Assembly: GCA_937926545.1 (NCBI GenBank) | Contig: CALAZW010000086.1 | Coordinates: 1 to 62,501 of the forward strand | Direction of reading: 5' to 3' | DNA from: an uncultured Helcococcus sp. | GTDB taxonomy: Bacteria > Bacillota > Clostridia > Tissierellales > Peptoniphilaceae | Length of the DNA: 62,501 nucleotides | Shown: piece after piece, positions 1 through 8,589 of the stretch | Numbering within the stretch: the first letter of the stretch is position 1 | Layout of the letters: the number at the start of each line of letters is the position of its first letter | Program-made: the position numbers and the translations under genes | The notes under the pieces: generated by a model | Databases searched by the model: none | Seen by the model: the letters and a program-made list of their open reading frames with translations, nothing else | Told to the model about the DNA's origin: nothing

Positions 1-630
1 GCCGGCCTAAGAAGGCAAAGATCAGTGGATGATAGGATAGAGAAGTTTTCTATTATAAGAACCTACAACGCAGTTGATAGAGCTGATATGTGTCTTTTCT
101 TCATAGATGCCACAGAAGGGGTGACAGAACAAGATTCAAAGATAATTGGCTATGCTCATAATATGAGAAAAGCTTCAATTATAGTTGTAAATAAATGGGA
201 CTTAATAAAGAAAGATAACTATACCTTTAGAGAATTTGAAACAGAAGTAAGAAATAAATTAGGATTTGCCATCTATGCACCTATAGTATTTATTTCTGTT
301 AAAACGGGACAAAGGGTGGACAAGCTATTTGATTTGATAGATCAAGTTAATGAAAACTATAGCTTTAGAATTAAGACAGGTGTTTTAAATGATCTACTTA
401 GGGATGCCATGTTATTAAATCCACCACCAACTAAAAAGGGACAAAGATTAAAAATTTATTATATGAGTCAAGTAAGTACTAGACCACCCAAGTTTGTACT
501 TCATGTAAATGATAAGGAATTATTCCATTTTTCCTATCAAAGATATATTGAAAATAAGATACGTGAAAACTTTAATTTCCAAGGTGTGCCTTTAGTATTT
601 GAAATCAGAAACAAGGAGTATAAGCTATGA
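1..630 (+). CDS. der: GTPase Der (EngA), 5'-truncated by window edge
   Basis: Ribosome-assembly GTPase that acts on the 50S subunit. Only the C-terminal 209 residues are present; frame 1 is open from base 1. What is visible is the second GTPase domain from its switch region (AGLRRQR) through the G4 motif NKWD and a G5-like ISVKTG, followed by the KH-like domain characteristic of Der (FHFSYQRYIENKIRENF region near the end). The first GTPase domain and the Walker A of the second lie outside the window. The stop overlaps the start of plsY by four bases (ATGA), so the two are translationally coupled. The Der-plsY-gpsA order is common in Firmicutes. Confidence 0.95.
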   Translation, partial: AGLRRQRSVDDRIEKFSIIRTYNAVDRADMCLFFIDATEGVTEQDSKIIGYAHNMRKASIIVVNKWDLIKKDNYTFREFETEVRNKLGFAIYAPIVFISVKTGQRVDKLFDLIDQVNENYSFRIKTGVLNDLLRDAMLLNPPPTKKGQRLKIYYMSQVSTRPPKFVLHVNDKELFHFSYQRYIENKIRENFNFQGVPLVFEIRNKEYKL

Positions 631-1238
631 AATTTGTGTTAATCTTCCTAATTACCTATTTTATAGGTAACATATCCGCTTCATATTTGGTAAGTAAGGC
701 TTTTTACAATGAAGATATAAGGGAAAAGGGAAGTGGTAATGCAGGCACAACAAATGTATTGAGAAACTATGGTTTTAAGTATGCACTTATGACCTTCTTG
801 ATAGATTTCTTAAAGGGAACGCTAGCGGCTTTTATAGGGTCTAAAATAGACCCTGAATTTGGCGCCTACATAGCTGGTGTAAGTGTTGTTTTAGGCCATG
901 TATGGCCTGTGGTACTGAAGTTTAAAGGTGGTAAGGGGGTAGCTACTACAGCAGGTGTTTACCTGTTTACAGACTATAGAATATTCTTAGTGCAATTTAT
1001 TTTGTTTATTTCCATTAATATTCTAGGTCGTCTAGTATCTCTTACATCTCTTATAATTTCAGTTTTAGCTACCAGTTTAGTAGTACTACTACACAGTGGC
1101 AATACATATTTTATTATTATGTCATTGATAAACAGTTTATTGATTTTCTATAAGCATAAGGACAATATAAAACGTCTAAGGGCTGGCACAGAAAGTAGAT
1201 TGGATTTGGATAAATTTAAACCTAAGAAAGGAAAATAA
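627..1238 (+). CDS. plsY: Acyl-phosphate:glycerol-3-phosphate acyltransferase PlsY
   Basis: Integral membrane enzyme that moves the acyl group from acyl-phosphate to glycerol 3-phosphate, the first acylation in phospholipid synthesis in most Gram-positives. 203 aa, the usual length. Family motifs are visible: EKGSGNAGTTN near residue 35 and GGKGVAT near residue 100, between several hydrophobic membrane segments; the tail is basic. It overlaps der by 4 nt and is followed after 1 nt by gpsA, whose enzyme makes its substrate, glycerol 3-phosphate. Confidence 0.95.
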   Translation: MKFVLIFLITYFIGNISASYLVSKAFYNEDIREKGSGNAGTTNVLRNYGFKYALMTFLIDFLKGTLAAFIGSKIDPEFGAYIAGVSVVLGHVWPVVLKFKGGKGVATTAGVYLFTDYRIFLVQFILFISINILGRLVSLTSLIISVLATSLVVLLHSGNTYFIIMSLINSLLIFYKHKDNIKRLRAGTESRLDLDKFKPKKGK

Positions 1239-1239
1239 T

Positions 1240-2229
1240 ATGAAAATAGGAATTCTTGGAGGCGGAAGCTGGGGAACAGCTATGGCCTATAGTTTATCAA
1301 GAAAACACGATATTATTATCTATATTAGAAATGAAGATGACGCCAACTTTCTAAATGAAAAGCATGAGAATAAAAAGTATTTAAAGGGAAAAAAGCTACC
1401 AGAAAACATTAGAGCAAGTGCAGATATCTTAGAGGTTCTGAATCAGCCTATAGTTATAAATGCTATTCCTACCCAGCAGATAAGATCTGTCTTGGAGAAG
1501 AATGCCAGGGACTTTAAGGAGGATACTATTATAGTAAACCTATCGAAGGGCCTGGAAAATAAGACCTATAAAAGGATATCAGAAATATTTAAGGAGTTCC
1601 TACCTGCCAACAGGTTTGTAGCCCTTTCAGGGCCATCCCATGCAGAGGAGGTTATCCTAGATATGCCGACCTCTCTAGTTGCTTCATCCTTGGATGAAAA
1701 CGCAGCCAGAACCATACAAAAGGAATTTATGAGTGACTCATTGAGAATTTATACCAATGATGACCTGATAGGAGTTGAGCTGGGATCTGCTGTTAAGAAC
1801 GTTTTAGCCCTAGGTATTGGAATAATTGATGGTTTAGGCTATGGAGACAATCCTAAGGCAGCTTTAATGACCAGGGGTATCCATGAGATGGTTAGATTTT
1901 CTGTTGCCATGGGAGGTAAGAGAAATACCCTTTATGGTCTAACCGGGCTGGGGGATCTAATAGTTACAGCCACCAGTAGGCATAGTAGAAATAGATTGGC
2001 AGGAGAGCTGATAGGTAAGGGCCATACCCTGGAAGACTTATCAGGTGAAATAAATATGGTGGTGGAGGGAATAACTACGGCCAAGGCTCTTTATGAGATG
2101 AGTGAAAAAGAAGAAATATACATGCCTATAACCAAGGAAATCAATGCCCTTGTTTATGAGGGACAAGACATTTCTACTGCAGCTGATAATTTAATGAATA
2201 AGGCGGAAAAAGAAGAGTTTGATTTTTAG
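1240..2229 (+). CDS. gpsA: Glycerol-3-phosphate dehydrogenase [NAD(P)+]
   Basis: Cytoplasmic enzyme reducing dihydroxyacetone phosphate to sn-glycerol 3-phosphate for phospholipid synthesis. 329 aa, normal length. The N-terminal Rossmann motif GGGSWGTA is at residues 7-14. The substrate-domain elements LSGPSHAEEV, GSAVKNVLALG (with the catalytic Lys) and GLTGLGDL are intact. It sits directly behind plsY, which uses its product. Confidence 0.96.
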   Translation: MKIGILGGGSWGTAMAYSLSRKHDIIIYIRNEDDANFLNEKHENKKYLKGKKLPENIRASADILEVLNQPIVINAIPTQQIRSVLEKNARDFKEDTIIVNLSKGLENKTYKRISEIFKEFLPANRFVALSGPSHAEEVILDMPTSLVASSLDENAARTIQKEFMSDSLRIYTNDDLIGVELGSAVKNVLALGIGIIDGLGYGDNPKAALMTRGIHEMVRFSVAMGGKRNTLYGLTGLGDLIVTATSRHSRNRLAGELIGKGHTLEDLSGEINMVVEGITTAKALYEMSEKEEIYMPITKEINALVYEGQDISTAADNLMNKAEKEEFDF

Positions 2230-2237
2230 GGAAAAAT

Positions 2238-3371
2238 ATGAATAGTAAAAAAATTAAAAAATATTTTATATTTTTTATAGCTTTAGTTCTAGTAGTAACA
2301 TCTATTATTTTTGCCAGTATTAAAAAGAAAAAGCAGGAAAATCTATATAATATAGGAACCATGCAAAAGTATGAAAATACCATGGATGTGAATGCCTTTA
2401 TTATTTTTGATGAATTCTCCTATGACTATCTTTTAGGTATAGAGGTTAATAATGAGCAAAACAATAGATTGGGTGAAAGTGAAGTTATTGAAAATACCAA
2501 TAATTCAGAAGCTATAAAGAATGCTAAAACCACACTTGAATACTTATCGAAAATAAAGTCTCCCAAGGATAGGGGGCTTTATTTTGAAGATTATGAGAGA
2601 ATAAGTGAAGCTATTTTGGATGAAAATTACTCCGAGATTGATTTATCTTACGTGGATAGTTTAAATGAGAAAAGTAAATATATGAATGAAACCAAGAAAG
2701 AATATGAAAAGTTTGTAGGTCAAAGTAAACTGGTAAGTAATCTACCAGGCTATTACTTAAAACAACTTGACGGTTATGAGAGTATCTATAACTTTGATTC
2801 TGTGGACAAACTACCCTTGGATTTTTTCAAAATGAGTTTTAAAAAAGAGCCCTATAAGATAGCGGGCTTAAAGTATGTCAATAATAGAAAATATTATTTG
2901 GCTACCTATATAAAGAACTATTTGGACCTGGATATTAGATTTGATTCTGATATTAAGATAAGAATGTTGGAAGATAAGGAAATAACAGGAAAAATTCATC
3001 ACATTAAGGAAGGCCTTCATGATGATGCCCTAGTGGTATGGGAAATGACAGATGCCTATGATGAGATAAAAAATATGAGAAATCTTAAGGTAACCTTGGT
3101 ATTAAATGAATATAAGGCTTATGAAATACCTAAGAGGGCCTTGGTGACTAAGGATGTCCTAGATGGTCTATATGTCTTGGATGAGGATAAGATTAGGTTT
3201 AAGCCTGTTTTGAAGCTTCAAACAGATGGTGAGAATGCTTTGGTTGATCCAGACTTTAATAGAATCTTTAGCCAGTATCAATTAAAGAATAAGGTTGATT
3301 TCAAGTCCCTAACAGACTTTGATAAGGTTATTTTAGAAAGTGATAAGGTAAAAGAAGGTGATTTATATTAG
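2238..3371 (+). CDS. HlyD-like membrane-anchored adaptor, function unknown
   Basis: 377 aa protein with one N-terminal membrane segment (about residues 9-29, short basic N-terminus), so a membrane anchor with most of the protein outside the cell. The rest is beta-rich and charged. The weak overall pattern (anchor, helical middle, beta-barrel-like end with TGKIHHIKEG and YEIPKRALV) resembles periplasmic-adaptor/HlyD-like proteins often found next to yggS-sepF in Clostridia. No ATPase or permease partner is adjacent. It overlaps yggS by 14 nt, so it probably belongs to the division/envelope cluster. The molecular role is unknown; the HlyD assignment rests on general shape and context. Confidence 0.6.
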   Translation: MNSKKIKKYFIFFIALVLVVTSIIFASIKKKKQENLYNIGTMQKYENTMDVNAFIIFDEFSYDYLLGIEVNNEQNNRLGESEVIENTNNSEAIKNAKTTLEYLSKIKSPKDRGLYFEDYERISEAILDENYSEIDLSYVDSLNEKSKYMNETKKEYEKFVGQSKLVSNLPGYYLKQLDGYESIYNFDSVDKLPLDFFKMSFKKEPYKIAGLKYVNNRKYYLATYIKNYLDLDIRFDSDIKIRMLEDKEITGKIHHIKEGLHDDALVVWEMTDAYDEIKNMRNLKVTLVLNEYKAYEIPKRALVTKDVLDGLYVLDEDKIRFKPVLKLQTDGENALVDPDFNRIFSQYQLKNKVDFKSLTDFDKVILESDKVKEGDLY

Positions 3372-4029
3372 TGTAAAAGATAGGATAGGCTATATTAAAT
3401 CGAAAATAGAAAATGAAGATACTATAATTTTGGCTGTGACCAAATTTGTTGACTATGATCTAATAGATGAAAGTATAGAAGCTGGCATATATCATATAGG
3501 AGAAAATAGGGTAGACAAGCTTTTAGAAAGACATGAACACTATGGTGACAGCTTAAAATATCATATGATTGGCAATCTACAGACCAATAAGGTTAAATAC
3601 CTAGTAGGAAATGTGGATTTAATACATTCCTTGGATAGATTATCCTTATTGAAGGAAATGGAAAGAGTTGGGAAAAATAGAAATTTTGTTTTTAATACAT
3701 TAATTCAATTAAATATTTCCAAAGAGGCCAGTAAAAAGGGAATTTATTTGGAGGATTTGGATGATTTTATAGCTGAAGTTGAGAAGTGTAAGTATGTAAA
3801 AGTCAAGGGCTTTATGACCATGGCTCCCTTCACAGAAAATGAACAGCTAATTGAAGAAGTATTTGCAAGTGCAAAAAATATATTCGAAAAACACAGGGAA
3901 ATAATGTATAATAATATTAAAATGCAATATCTTTCTATGGGTATGTCAAATGATTTTGAAATCGCCATAGAAAATAAGGCCAATATTTTAAGAATAGGTT
4001 CATACATATATAAAGAAGGGGGAGTTTAA
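3358..4029 (+). CDS. yggS: YggS/YlmE family PLP homeostasis protein
   Basis: Alanine-racemase-fold protein with pyridoxal phosphate that controls PLP levels; no enzymatic reaction is established for the family. 223 aa. The PLP lysine lies in LAVTKFV near residue 28, and the family motifs GENRVDKLLE, HMIGNLQTNKVK and LSMGMSNDFE are intact. The only reasonable start is a GTG that overlaps the previous gene; an ATT nine bases downstream is an alternative. It lies immediately upstream of sepF, as in many Firmicutes. Confidence 0.93.
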   Translation: MIYISVKDRIGYIKSKIENEDTIILAVTKFVDYDLIDESIEAGIYHIGENRVDKLLERHEHYGDSLKYHMIGNLQTNKVKYLVGNVDLIHSLDRLSLLKEMERVGKNRNFVFNTLIQLNISKEASKKGIYLEDLDDFIAEVEKCKYVKVKGFMTMAPFTENEQLIEEVFASAKNIFEKHREIMYNNIKMQYLSMGMSNDFEIAIENKANILRIGSYIYKEGGV

Positions 4030-4030
4030 T

Positions 4031-4546
4031 ATGTCTTTTTGGGGCAAGATTAAGGATGTTATCGGCGTAGACGATGAGTATTATGAAGATGACTTTTACG
4101 ATGATTATTACGATGATGACTTGGAAAATGATCAGGCATCAAACAGTGATGATATAAGTGAAGATATAGATGAAAACAAAGAAGATAGTGATAGTGAACA
4201 TAAATATAGAAAGGAGGATAGACCTTTCAAAAGAAATAATGTGGTTAGTTTGAGAGGATCTAAAAATATACAAATGAAAGTATCGATCAGAGAACCTTTA
4301 ACTTATGAAGATGGTAAGGTAATCCTTGATGACATCATGGAAGGAAAAACCGTAGTATTAAATCTAGAGATGTTAGAGGTAGATAAGAAAACTCAAATAT
4401 TTTATTTCGTAAGTGGAGGGGTTTATTCTTTAGATGGTAGCATACAAAACGTTACCAAGGATATTTATGTTTTAGCTCCAAAGGACGTTGAAATAGATGG
4501 AAGTCTAAAAGAACAAATAGCAAATAGAGCACTATACCAATTATAA
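4031..4546 (+). CDS. sepF: Cell division protein SepF
   Basis: Membrane-associated partner of FtsZ that helps shape the division septum. 171 aa. The N-terminus is a short amphipathic membrane-binding stretch (MSFWGKIKDVIG) followed by a strongly acidic, Asp/Tyr-rich linker. The C-terminal half is the SepF core, with REPLTYEDG, GKTVVLNLE and the FYFVSGGVYSLDG motif. It follows yggS with a 1-nt gap and is closed by a hairpin terminator, so ylmH downstream may rely on read-through or its own signal. Confidence 0.95.
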   Translation: MSFWGKIKDVIGVDDEYYEDDFYDDYYDDDLENDQASNSDDISEDIDENKEDSDSEHKYRKEDRPFKRNNVVSLRGSKNIQMKVSIREPLTYEDGKVILDDIMEGKTVVLNLEMLEVDKKTQIFYFVSGGVYSLDGSIQNVTKDIYVLAPKDVEIDGSLKEQIANRALYQL

Positions 4547-4549
4547 GAT

Positions 4550-4577
4550 AAGCTGTCATTAGACAGCTTTATTTTTT
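4550..4577 (+). terminator. Rho-independent terminator after sepF
   Basis: Perfect 8-bp stem AAGCTGTC / GACAGCTT with a four-base ATTA loop, then TATTTTTT. The ylmH ribosome-binding site follows within a few bases, so this may be a partial terminator inside the cluster. Confidence 0.85.
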
Positions 4578-4589
4578 GAAAGGAAGAAT

Positions 4590-5348
4590 ATGGATTTTAT
4601 TAAGGACGACGATGCTTTAATCTTATATAAGAGATATGATAATATGATGAATAATCTTTACTATGGCTTGGTTGAACACACAAAGTTTTTAACCCCCTAT
4701 GAGAAGAAAATGGTCATATCCTTGGCCAATAAATACAAGCTTTATTATCAGGTATTTGAATCTCACACCAACTCTGAAAGAGATGCTGTCTACTTCTCTA
4801 CTGATCCCTTTGAGCTAGAGGCCTATATTTATCAGGATTTCGCAGCTGTTCAAATAAGAAAAGTAAATGATAAGATGGATCACAAAAATGTTTTGGGGGC
4901 TCTTATGGGGCTGGGAATAGAGAGGGAAACTGTAGGTGATATAGTCTTTGGAGATGATAATATAGAAATATCTGTTACCAGTGAGATGGCAGACTACATT
5001 GTTTTTAACCTGGATTCCATAGGGAGAAATAGGGTTAAACCCAGCTTGAAGGATGATGTTTTCTTAGAAGAGGTAAAACTTGAGTATAAGACAAGTCAAA
5101 TTATTGTATCATCCTTAAGATTAGATGTGGTAGTTGCTGGGCTTATAAACTTGTCCAGATCCAATAGTAAAAAAATGATTCAAATGGAAAGAATCAAGGT
5201 AAATCATCAAGTGGAATCTAATCCTAGTGTGGAGTTGGACACAAAAGACACAATTTCAATACATAAACATGGTAGGTTTATTATAGGAAATATTCTGGGT
5301 AGGACCAGGAAGGATAAAATAAGATTAGAGATAAAGGAAGTAAAATAA
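4590..5348 (+). CDS. ylmH: YlmH family S4-domain RNA-binding protein
   Basis: 252 aa protein of the YlmH family found beside sepF in Firmicutes. The N-terminal two thirds are the family domain; an S4 RNA-binding domain starts near residue 180 (RLDVVVAGL, SRSNSKKMI). Family members bind the ribosome and have been linked to handling stalled 50S subunits, in parallel with RqcP; a role here is by analogy. The RBS AAAGGAAG lies at good spacing. The stop overlaps lspA by one base. Confidence 0.92.
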   Translation: MDFIKDDDALILYKRYDNMMNNLYYGLVEHTKFLTPYEKKMVISLANKYKLYYQVFESHTNSERDAVYFSTDPFELEAYIYQDFAAVQIRKVNDKMDHKNVLGALMGLGIERETVGDIVFGDDNIEISVTSEMADYIVFNLDSIGRNRVKPSLKDDVFLEEVKLEYKTSQIIVSSLRLDVVVAGLINLSRSNSKKMIQMERIKVNHQVESNPSVELDTKDTISIHKHGRFIIGNILGRTRKDKIRLEIKEVK

Positions 5349-5821
5349 TGTATTTATTAATAATAGTAATAGGGATTATTTTAGATCAAGCCAGTAAAAG
5401 TTGGGTGGTTAAGAACTTAAAAGATACAGGTAAGTCAATAAAACTAATTGAAAATTGGCTTTATTTTACTTATGTGGAAAATAGAGGGGCTGCTTGGGGA
5501 CTTTTGTCAGGCAGGAGAATATTTTTTATCATCTTTACCCTACTTGTTTTTGCTGGCCTAATATATATTTTAACCAGTAAAAAATATAAGTTAAACTGGG
5601 TTTATAAGCTTTCCCTGTCCCTAATATTATCAGGGGGCATAGGAAATTTTATAGATAGATTGAGAATGGGCTATGTGGTAGATTTTATCTTCAGTCCATT
5701 AAATGGAATTTATAACTTTCCAGTTTTTAATGTGGCAGATATATTTATTACCATAGGAAGCTTTATTTTAGTAGTATATATGTTGTTTTTTGAAGGGAAG
5801 AAAGATGAAAATAGGGAATAA
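5348..5821 (+). CDS. lspA: Lipoprotein signal peptidase (signal peptidase II)
   Basis: Membrane aspartyl protease that removes the signal peptide from lipoproteins after lipidation. 157 aa with four hydrophobic segments. Both catalytic aspartates are in family context: GNFIDRL and NVADIFI. The N-terminal motif ILDQASKSWV and the VENRGAAWG motif are also typical. The 3' end overlaps the start of ung. A candidate substrate is the small lipoprotein at 34254-34529. Confidence 0.96.
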   Translation: MYLLIIVIGIILDQASKSWVVKNLKDTGKSIKLIENWLYFTYVENRGAAWGLLSGRRIFFIIFTLLVFAGLIYILTSKKYKLNWVYKLSLSLILSGGIGNFIDRLRMGYVVDFIFSPLNGIYNFPVFNVADIFITIGSFILVVYMLFFEGKKDENRE

Positions 5822-6479
5822 ATGGGACCAAGTCTTAAAAGAAGAATTTGAAAAAGACTACTATAAAAATATAAGTACTATATTAAATACAGAATATGAA
5901 GACTATACCATATATCCTAAAAGAGAGGATGTATTTAAGGCTTTAGAACTTACAGACTTTGATCAGGTCAAGGTGGTAATCATTGGTCAAGATCCTTATC
6001 ATGGACCCAACCAGGCTCAAGGTTTAAGCTTTTCAGTGGCTAAGGGCGTGAAAATTCCACCTTCCTTAAGAAATATATATAAGGAGTTGGAGGCTGACTT
6101 GGGACTTGAACTTGAAAAAAATGGTGATTTAACCAACTGGGCTAAGGAGGGAGTTCTCTTAATTAACTCAACCTTAACTGTAAGGGAAAAGACTCCAAAT
6201 AGTCATAAAAATATAGGTTGGGAAAGATTTACAGATAAGATTATAGAGGAGCTAAATAGTAGAAAAAAAAATATAGTTTATATTCTATGGGGGAATTTTG
6301 CTAGAAAGAAGGGGCAAAATATAGATAGAAATAATAATTTAGTTATAGAATCAGTCCATCCATCTCCACTTTCTGCCAGCAGGGGCTTTTTTGGAACCAG
6401 TCCTTTTTCAAGGACCAATGAGTATTTAATAGAGAATAATATTGAACCTATAGATTGGGCAAGTATTAATAGGGGTTAG
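5805..6479 (+). CDS. ung: Uracil-DNA glycosylase (family 1)
   Basis: Removes uracil from DNA to start base-excision repair. 224 aa from the ATG at 5805, chosen because a purine-rich RBS (AAGGGAAG) precedes it; the gene overlaps lspA by 17 nt. Motifs are intact: water-activating GQDPYHG, LLINSTLTV, and the DNA-intercalating HPSPLSA loop. Confidence 0.97.
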   Translation: MKIGNKWDQVLKEEFEKDYYKNISTILNTEYEDYTIYPKREDVFKALELTDFDQVKVVIIGQDPYHGPNQAQGLSFSVAKGVKIPPSLRNIYKELEADLGLELEKNGDLTNWAKEGVLLINSTLTVREKTPNSHKNIGWERFTDKIIEELNSRKKNIVYILWGNFARKKGQNIDRNNNLVIESVHPSPLSASRGFFGTSPFSRTNEYLIENNIEPIDWASINRG

Positions 6480-6480
6480 T

Positions 6481-7386
6481 ATGCAAATAATAGTAAATGA
6501 AGAAAATTATAGTGAAAATACCAGATTGGATAAATTCTTATCTGATGAAATAAGCGAATATTCTAGAAGTAAATTGACAAAACTTATAAAATCAAAGGAT
6601 ATCTTGGTAAATGATAGACCAGTAAAGGCAAATTATCTTGTAAATATTAACGATAAGATTGATATTAATTTAAAAAAGCTTGACATTTTACCTGTTTTAG
6701 CTCAGAATATACAATTGGATATTATTTATAAAGATGAATATTTAGCTATAATAAATAAGCCGGTAGGAATGATAGTTCATCCCACCGAAACAATTAGACA
6801 AGATACCTTGGTAAATGCCTTATTATACCACTTTGATAGCCTATCAGATCTAAATGGAGAAGAAAGGCCAGGCATAGTACATAGACTTGATATGGATACA
6901 TCAGGCCTATTGGTAGTAGCATTTAACAATGAAGTTCACGAAAAACTTAAAAATCAATTTCAAAATAGAACCATTAAAAAGAAATATGTTGCCATAGTAA
7001 ATGGAAACTTTGATAAACCAACCATGACCATAGAAAAACCCATAGCCAGATCTATGAGAAATAGAAAGCTGATGACGGTAGATGAGTCAGGTAGGTATGC
7101 AAAGACCAGTTTGGATGTTATAAGTCAAGTTGAAGGCTATAGTCTTCTAGATATTGATTTATTTACAGGCAGGACCCATCAAATTAGGGTCCACTTAAAT
7201 TCTATTAATAGGCCTATTTTGGGAGATCCCTTATACAATAAGGTCAAGACTAAGTTTAATTTGAACAATCAGCTTTTACAAGCCTATAGATTAGAGTTTA
7301 TTCATCCGATAACTAAGGAAAACATGGACTTTGAAATTGAGTATAATAAGCAAATCACAAAATACATAAATGTTTTAGGTTTATAA
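6481..7386 (+). CDS. RluD/RluA family pseudouridine synthase
   Basis: 301 aa RNA pseudouridine synthase. It has an N-terminal S4 domain (RLDKFLSDEI through KSKDILVNDRPVK) and an RluA-type catalytic domain with the catalytic Asp in HRLDMDTSGLLVVA and the FTGRTHQIRVH motif. In this position after lspA the B. subtilis counterpart is ylyB. The exact RNA target cannot be read from sequence. Last gene before a strong terminator. Confidence 0.94.
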   Translation: MQIIVNEENYSENTRLDKFLSDEISEYSRSKLTKLIKSKDILVNDRPVKANYLVNINDKIDINLKKLDILPVLAQNIQLDIIYKDEYLAIINKPVGMIVHPTETIRQDTLVNALLYHFDSLSDLNGEERPGIVHRLDMDTSGLLVVAFNNEVHEKLKNQFQNRTIKKKYVAIVNGNFDKPTMTIEKPIARSMRNRKLMTVDESGRYAKTSLDVISQVEGYSLLDIDLFTGRTHQIRVHLNSINRPILGDPLYNKVKTKFNLNNQLLQAYRLEFIHPITKENMDFEIEYNKQITKYINVLGL

Positions 7387-7409
7387 TACTTATGAATAAC
7401 TGAATGGAG

Positions 7410-7434
7410 GCAAATATATATATATTTGCTTTTT
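7410..7434 (+). terminator. Rho-independent terminator ending the der-rluD run
   Basis: GCAAATATA paired with TATATTTGC (9 bp, TA centre) followed by six T. It ends the first gene run, 24 bases after the last stop codon. Confidence 0.85.
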
Positions 7435-7570
7435 ACATTTATCCATGCTTTACTTCTAGGCCCAATAGGGTATATTAATTAGAGACAGTAGTAATAAAAT
7501 CGACTAAGTACGGATTTATATGGGTTAAAAACTCATAAAATATAAAATATATTAATAATAATACATAAAT

Positions 7571-7599
7571 TTGTACTTAATTAATTTTGTTGTTATAAT
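7571..7599 (+). promoter_or_regulatory. Sigma-A promoter of efp operon
   Basis: -35 TTGTAC at 7571-7576, a 17-bp spacer, and -10 TATAAT at 7594-7599 within an extended -10 (TGTTATAAT). Only about 25 bases separate it from the efp RBS. The 135 bases between the terminator and this promoter hold no gene. Confidence 0.85.
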
Positions 7600-7630
7600 A
7601 TGAAATGAATATATATAAATGGAGGTTAAT

Positions 7631-8188
7631 ATGATTTCAGCTAATGACTTAAGAAAAGGCGTTACTTTCGAATGGGAAGGAGACGTTTGGCAAGTAGTGG
7701 ATTTCCAACACGTTAAACCAGGTAAGGGAGCAGCTTTTGTAAGAACAAAAATCAAATCAGTAATGGGTGGGGGACAAAAGGAAATAACTTTCAACCCTAA
7801 TGATAAGTTCCAAGATGCTCATATAGAAACAAGACAAATGCAATATTTATATAATGATGGGGAATTATATTATTTTATGAATCCAGAAACCTACGATCAA
7901 ATTCCTTTGGATGCATCAGCAGTTGAAGAAGCAATCCAATATATTAGGGAAAATGATAATGCGACAATTAAGTTTTACCAAGGCAATCCTTTCTCTGTTG
8001 AAGCTCCTAACTTTGTTGAATTGGAAGTTACAGAAACTGAACCAGGAGTTAAGGGAGATACAGCAACAGGAGCTACAAAACCTGCTACAGTAGAAACAGG
8101 TGCCAGCCTTAATGTACCTTTATTTATTAACATTGGTGATGTTATAAAGATAGATACTAGAACTCATGAATACCTATCAAGAGTTTAA
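7631..8188 (+). CDS. efp: Translation elongation factor P
   Basis: Binds ribosomes stalled on polyproline and stimulates peptide bond formation. 185 aa from the ATG at 7631, picked because GGAGG lies 5 bases upstream; an ATG at 7619 would overlap that RBS. The tip loop reads KPGKGAA with Lys32, the residue modified with 5-aminopentanol in B. subtilis rather than by the beta-lysyl EpmA route. No modification enzyme is adjacent. Confidence 0.97.
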   Translation: MISANDLRKGVTFEWEGDVWQVVDFQHVKPGKGAAFVRTKIKSVMGGGQKEITFNPNDKFQDAHIETRQMQYLYNDGELYYFMNPETYDQIPLDASAVEEAIQYIRENDNATIKFYQGNPFSVEAPNFVELEVTETEPGVKGDTATGATKPATVETGASLNVPLFINIGDVIKIDTRTHEYLSRV

Positions 8189-8198
8189 GAGGATTAAG

Positions 8199-8588
8199 AT
8201 GGATAGAACAAGTCAAAGACAGTGGGTTGTAAAGGTCATATACCAAATAGAGTTTTATGACATAGACAAGATAGAAATTGATGAAATTTTAGATAATCAT
8301 GAGATAAAAGAATTTTCATTTATCCAATCCTCTGTCCGATCCATAGTTGAAAATATGGAAGAAATAGATCAGATAATCTCAGATAACTTATATAATTGGA
8401 ATATTAAAAGGATACCTTTAATGGATAAGGCGATTTTACGAGTAGCTATAAATGAATTTGTCATTCAAAAATCAGTTCCAACAAGTGTGGCCATAAATGA
8501 GGCTGTTGAAAATGCCAAGCTATTTTCCAATGCAGAATCCTATAAGTTTATCAATGGAGTATTATCTTCAATAAGTAAAGGAATCTAG
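8199..8588 (+). CDS. nusB: Transcription antitermination factor NusB
   Basis: Part of the NusB-NusE RNA-binding complex needed for rRNA antitermination. 129 aa from the ATG at 8199, preceded by AAGAGG at proper spacing; an upstream ATG inside efp lacks an RBS. Family pattern: helical, with RQWVVKVIYQIEFYD at the start and DKAILRVAINEF plus PTSVAINEAVENAK in the C-terminal half. The efp-nusB-xseA order is the normal Firmicutes one. Confidence 0.94.
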   Translation: MDRTSQRQWVVKVIYQIEFYDIDKIEIDEILDNHEIKEFSFIQSSVRSIVENMEEIDQIISDNLYNWNIKRIPLMDKAILRVAINEFVIQKSVPTSVAINEAVENAKLFSNAESYKFINGVLSSISKGI

Positions 8589-8589
8589 C

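Noticed and set aside
7437..7560. Possible small RNA or riboswitch before efp
   Set aside because: A short ATGGGTT/AACTCAT hairpin exists but lies upstream of the mapped-looking promoter and has no terminator or known motif.
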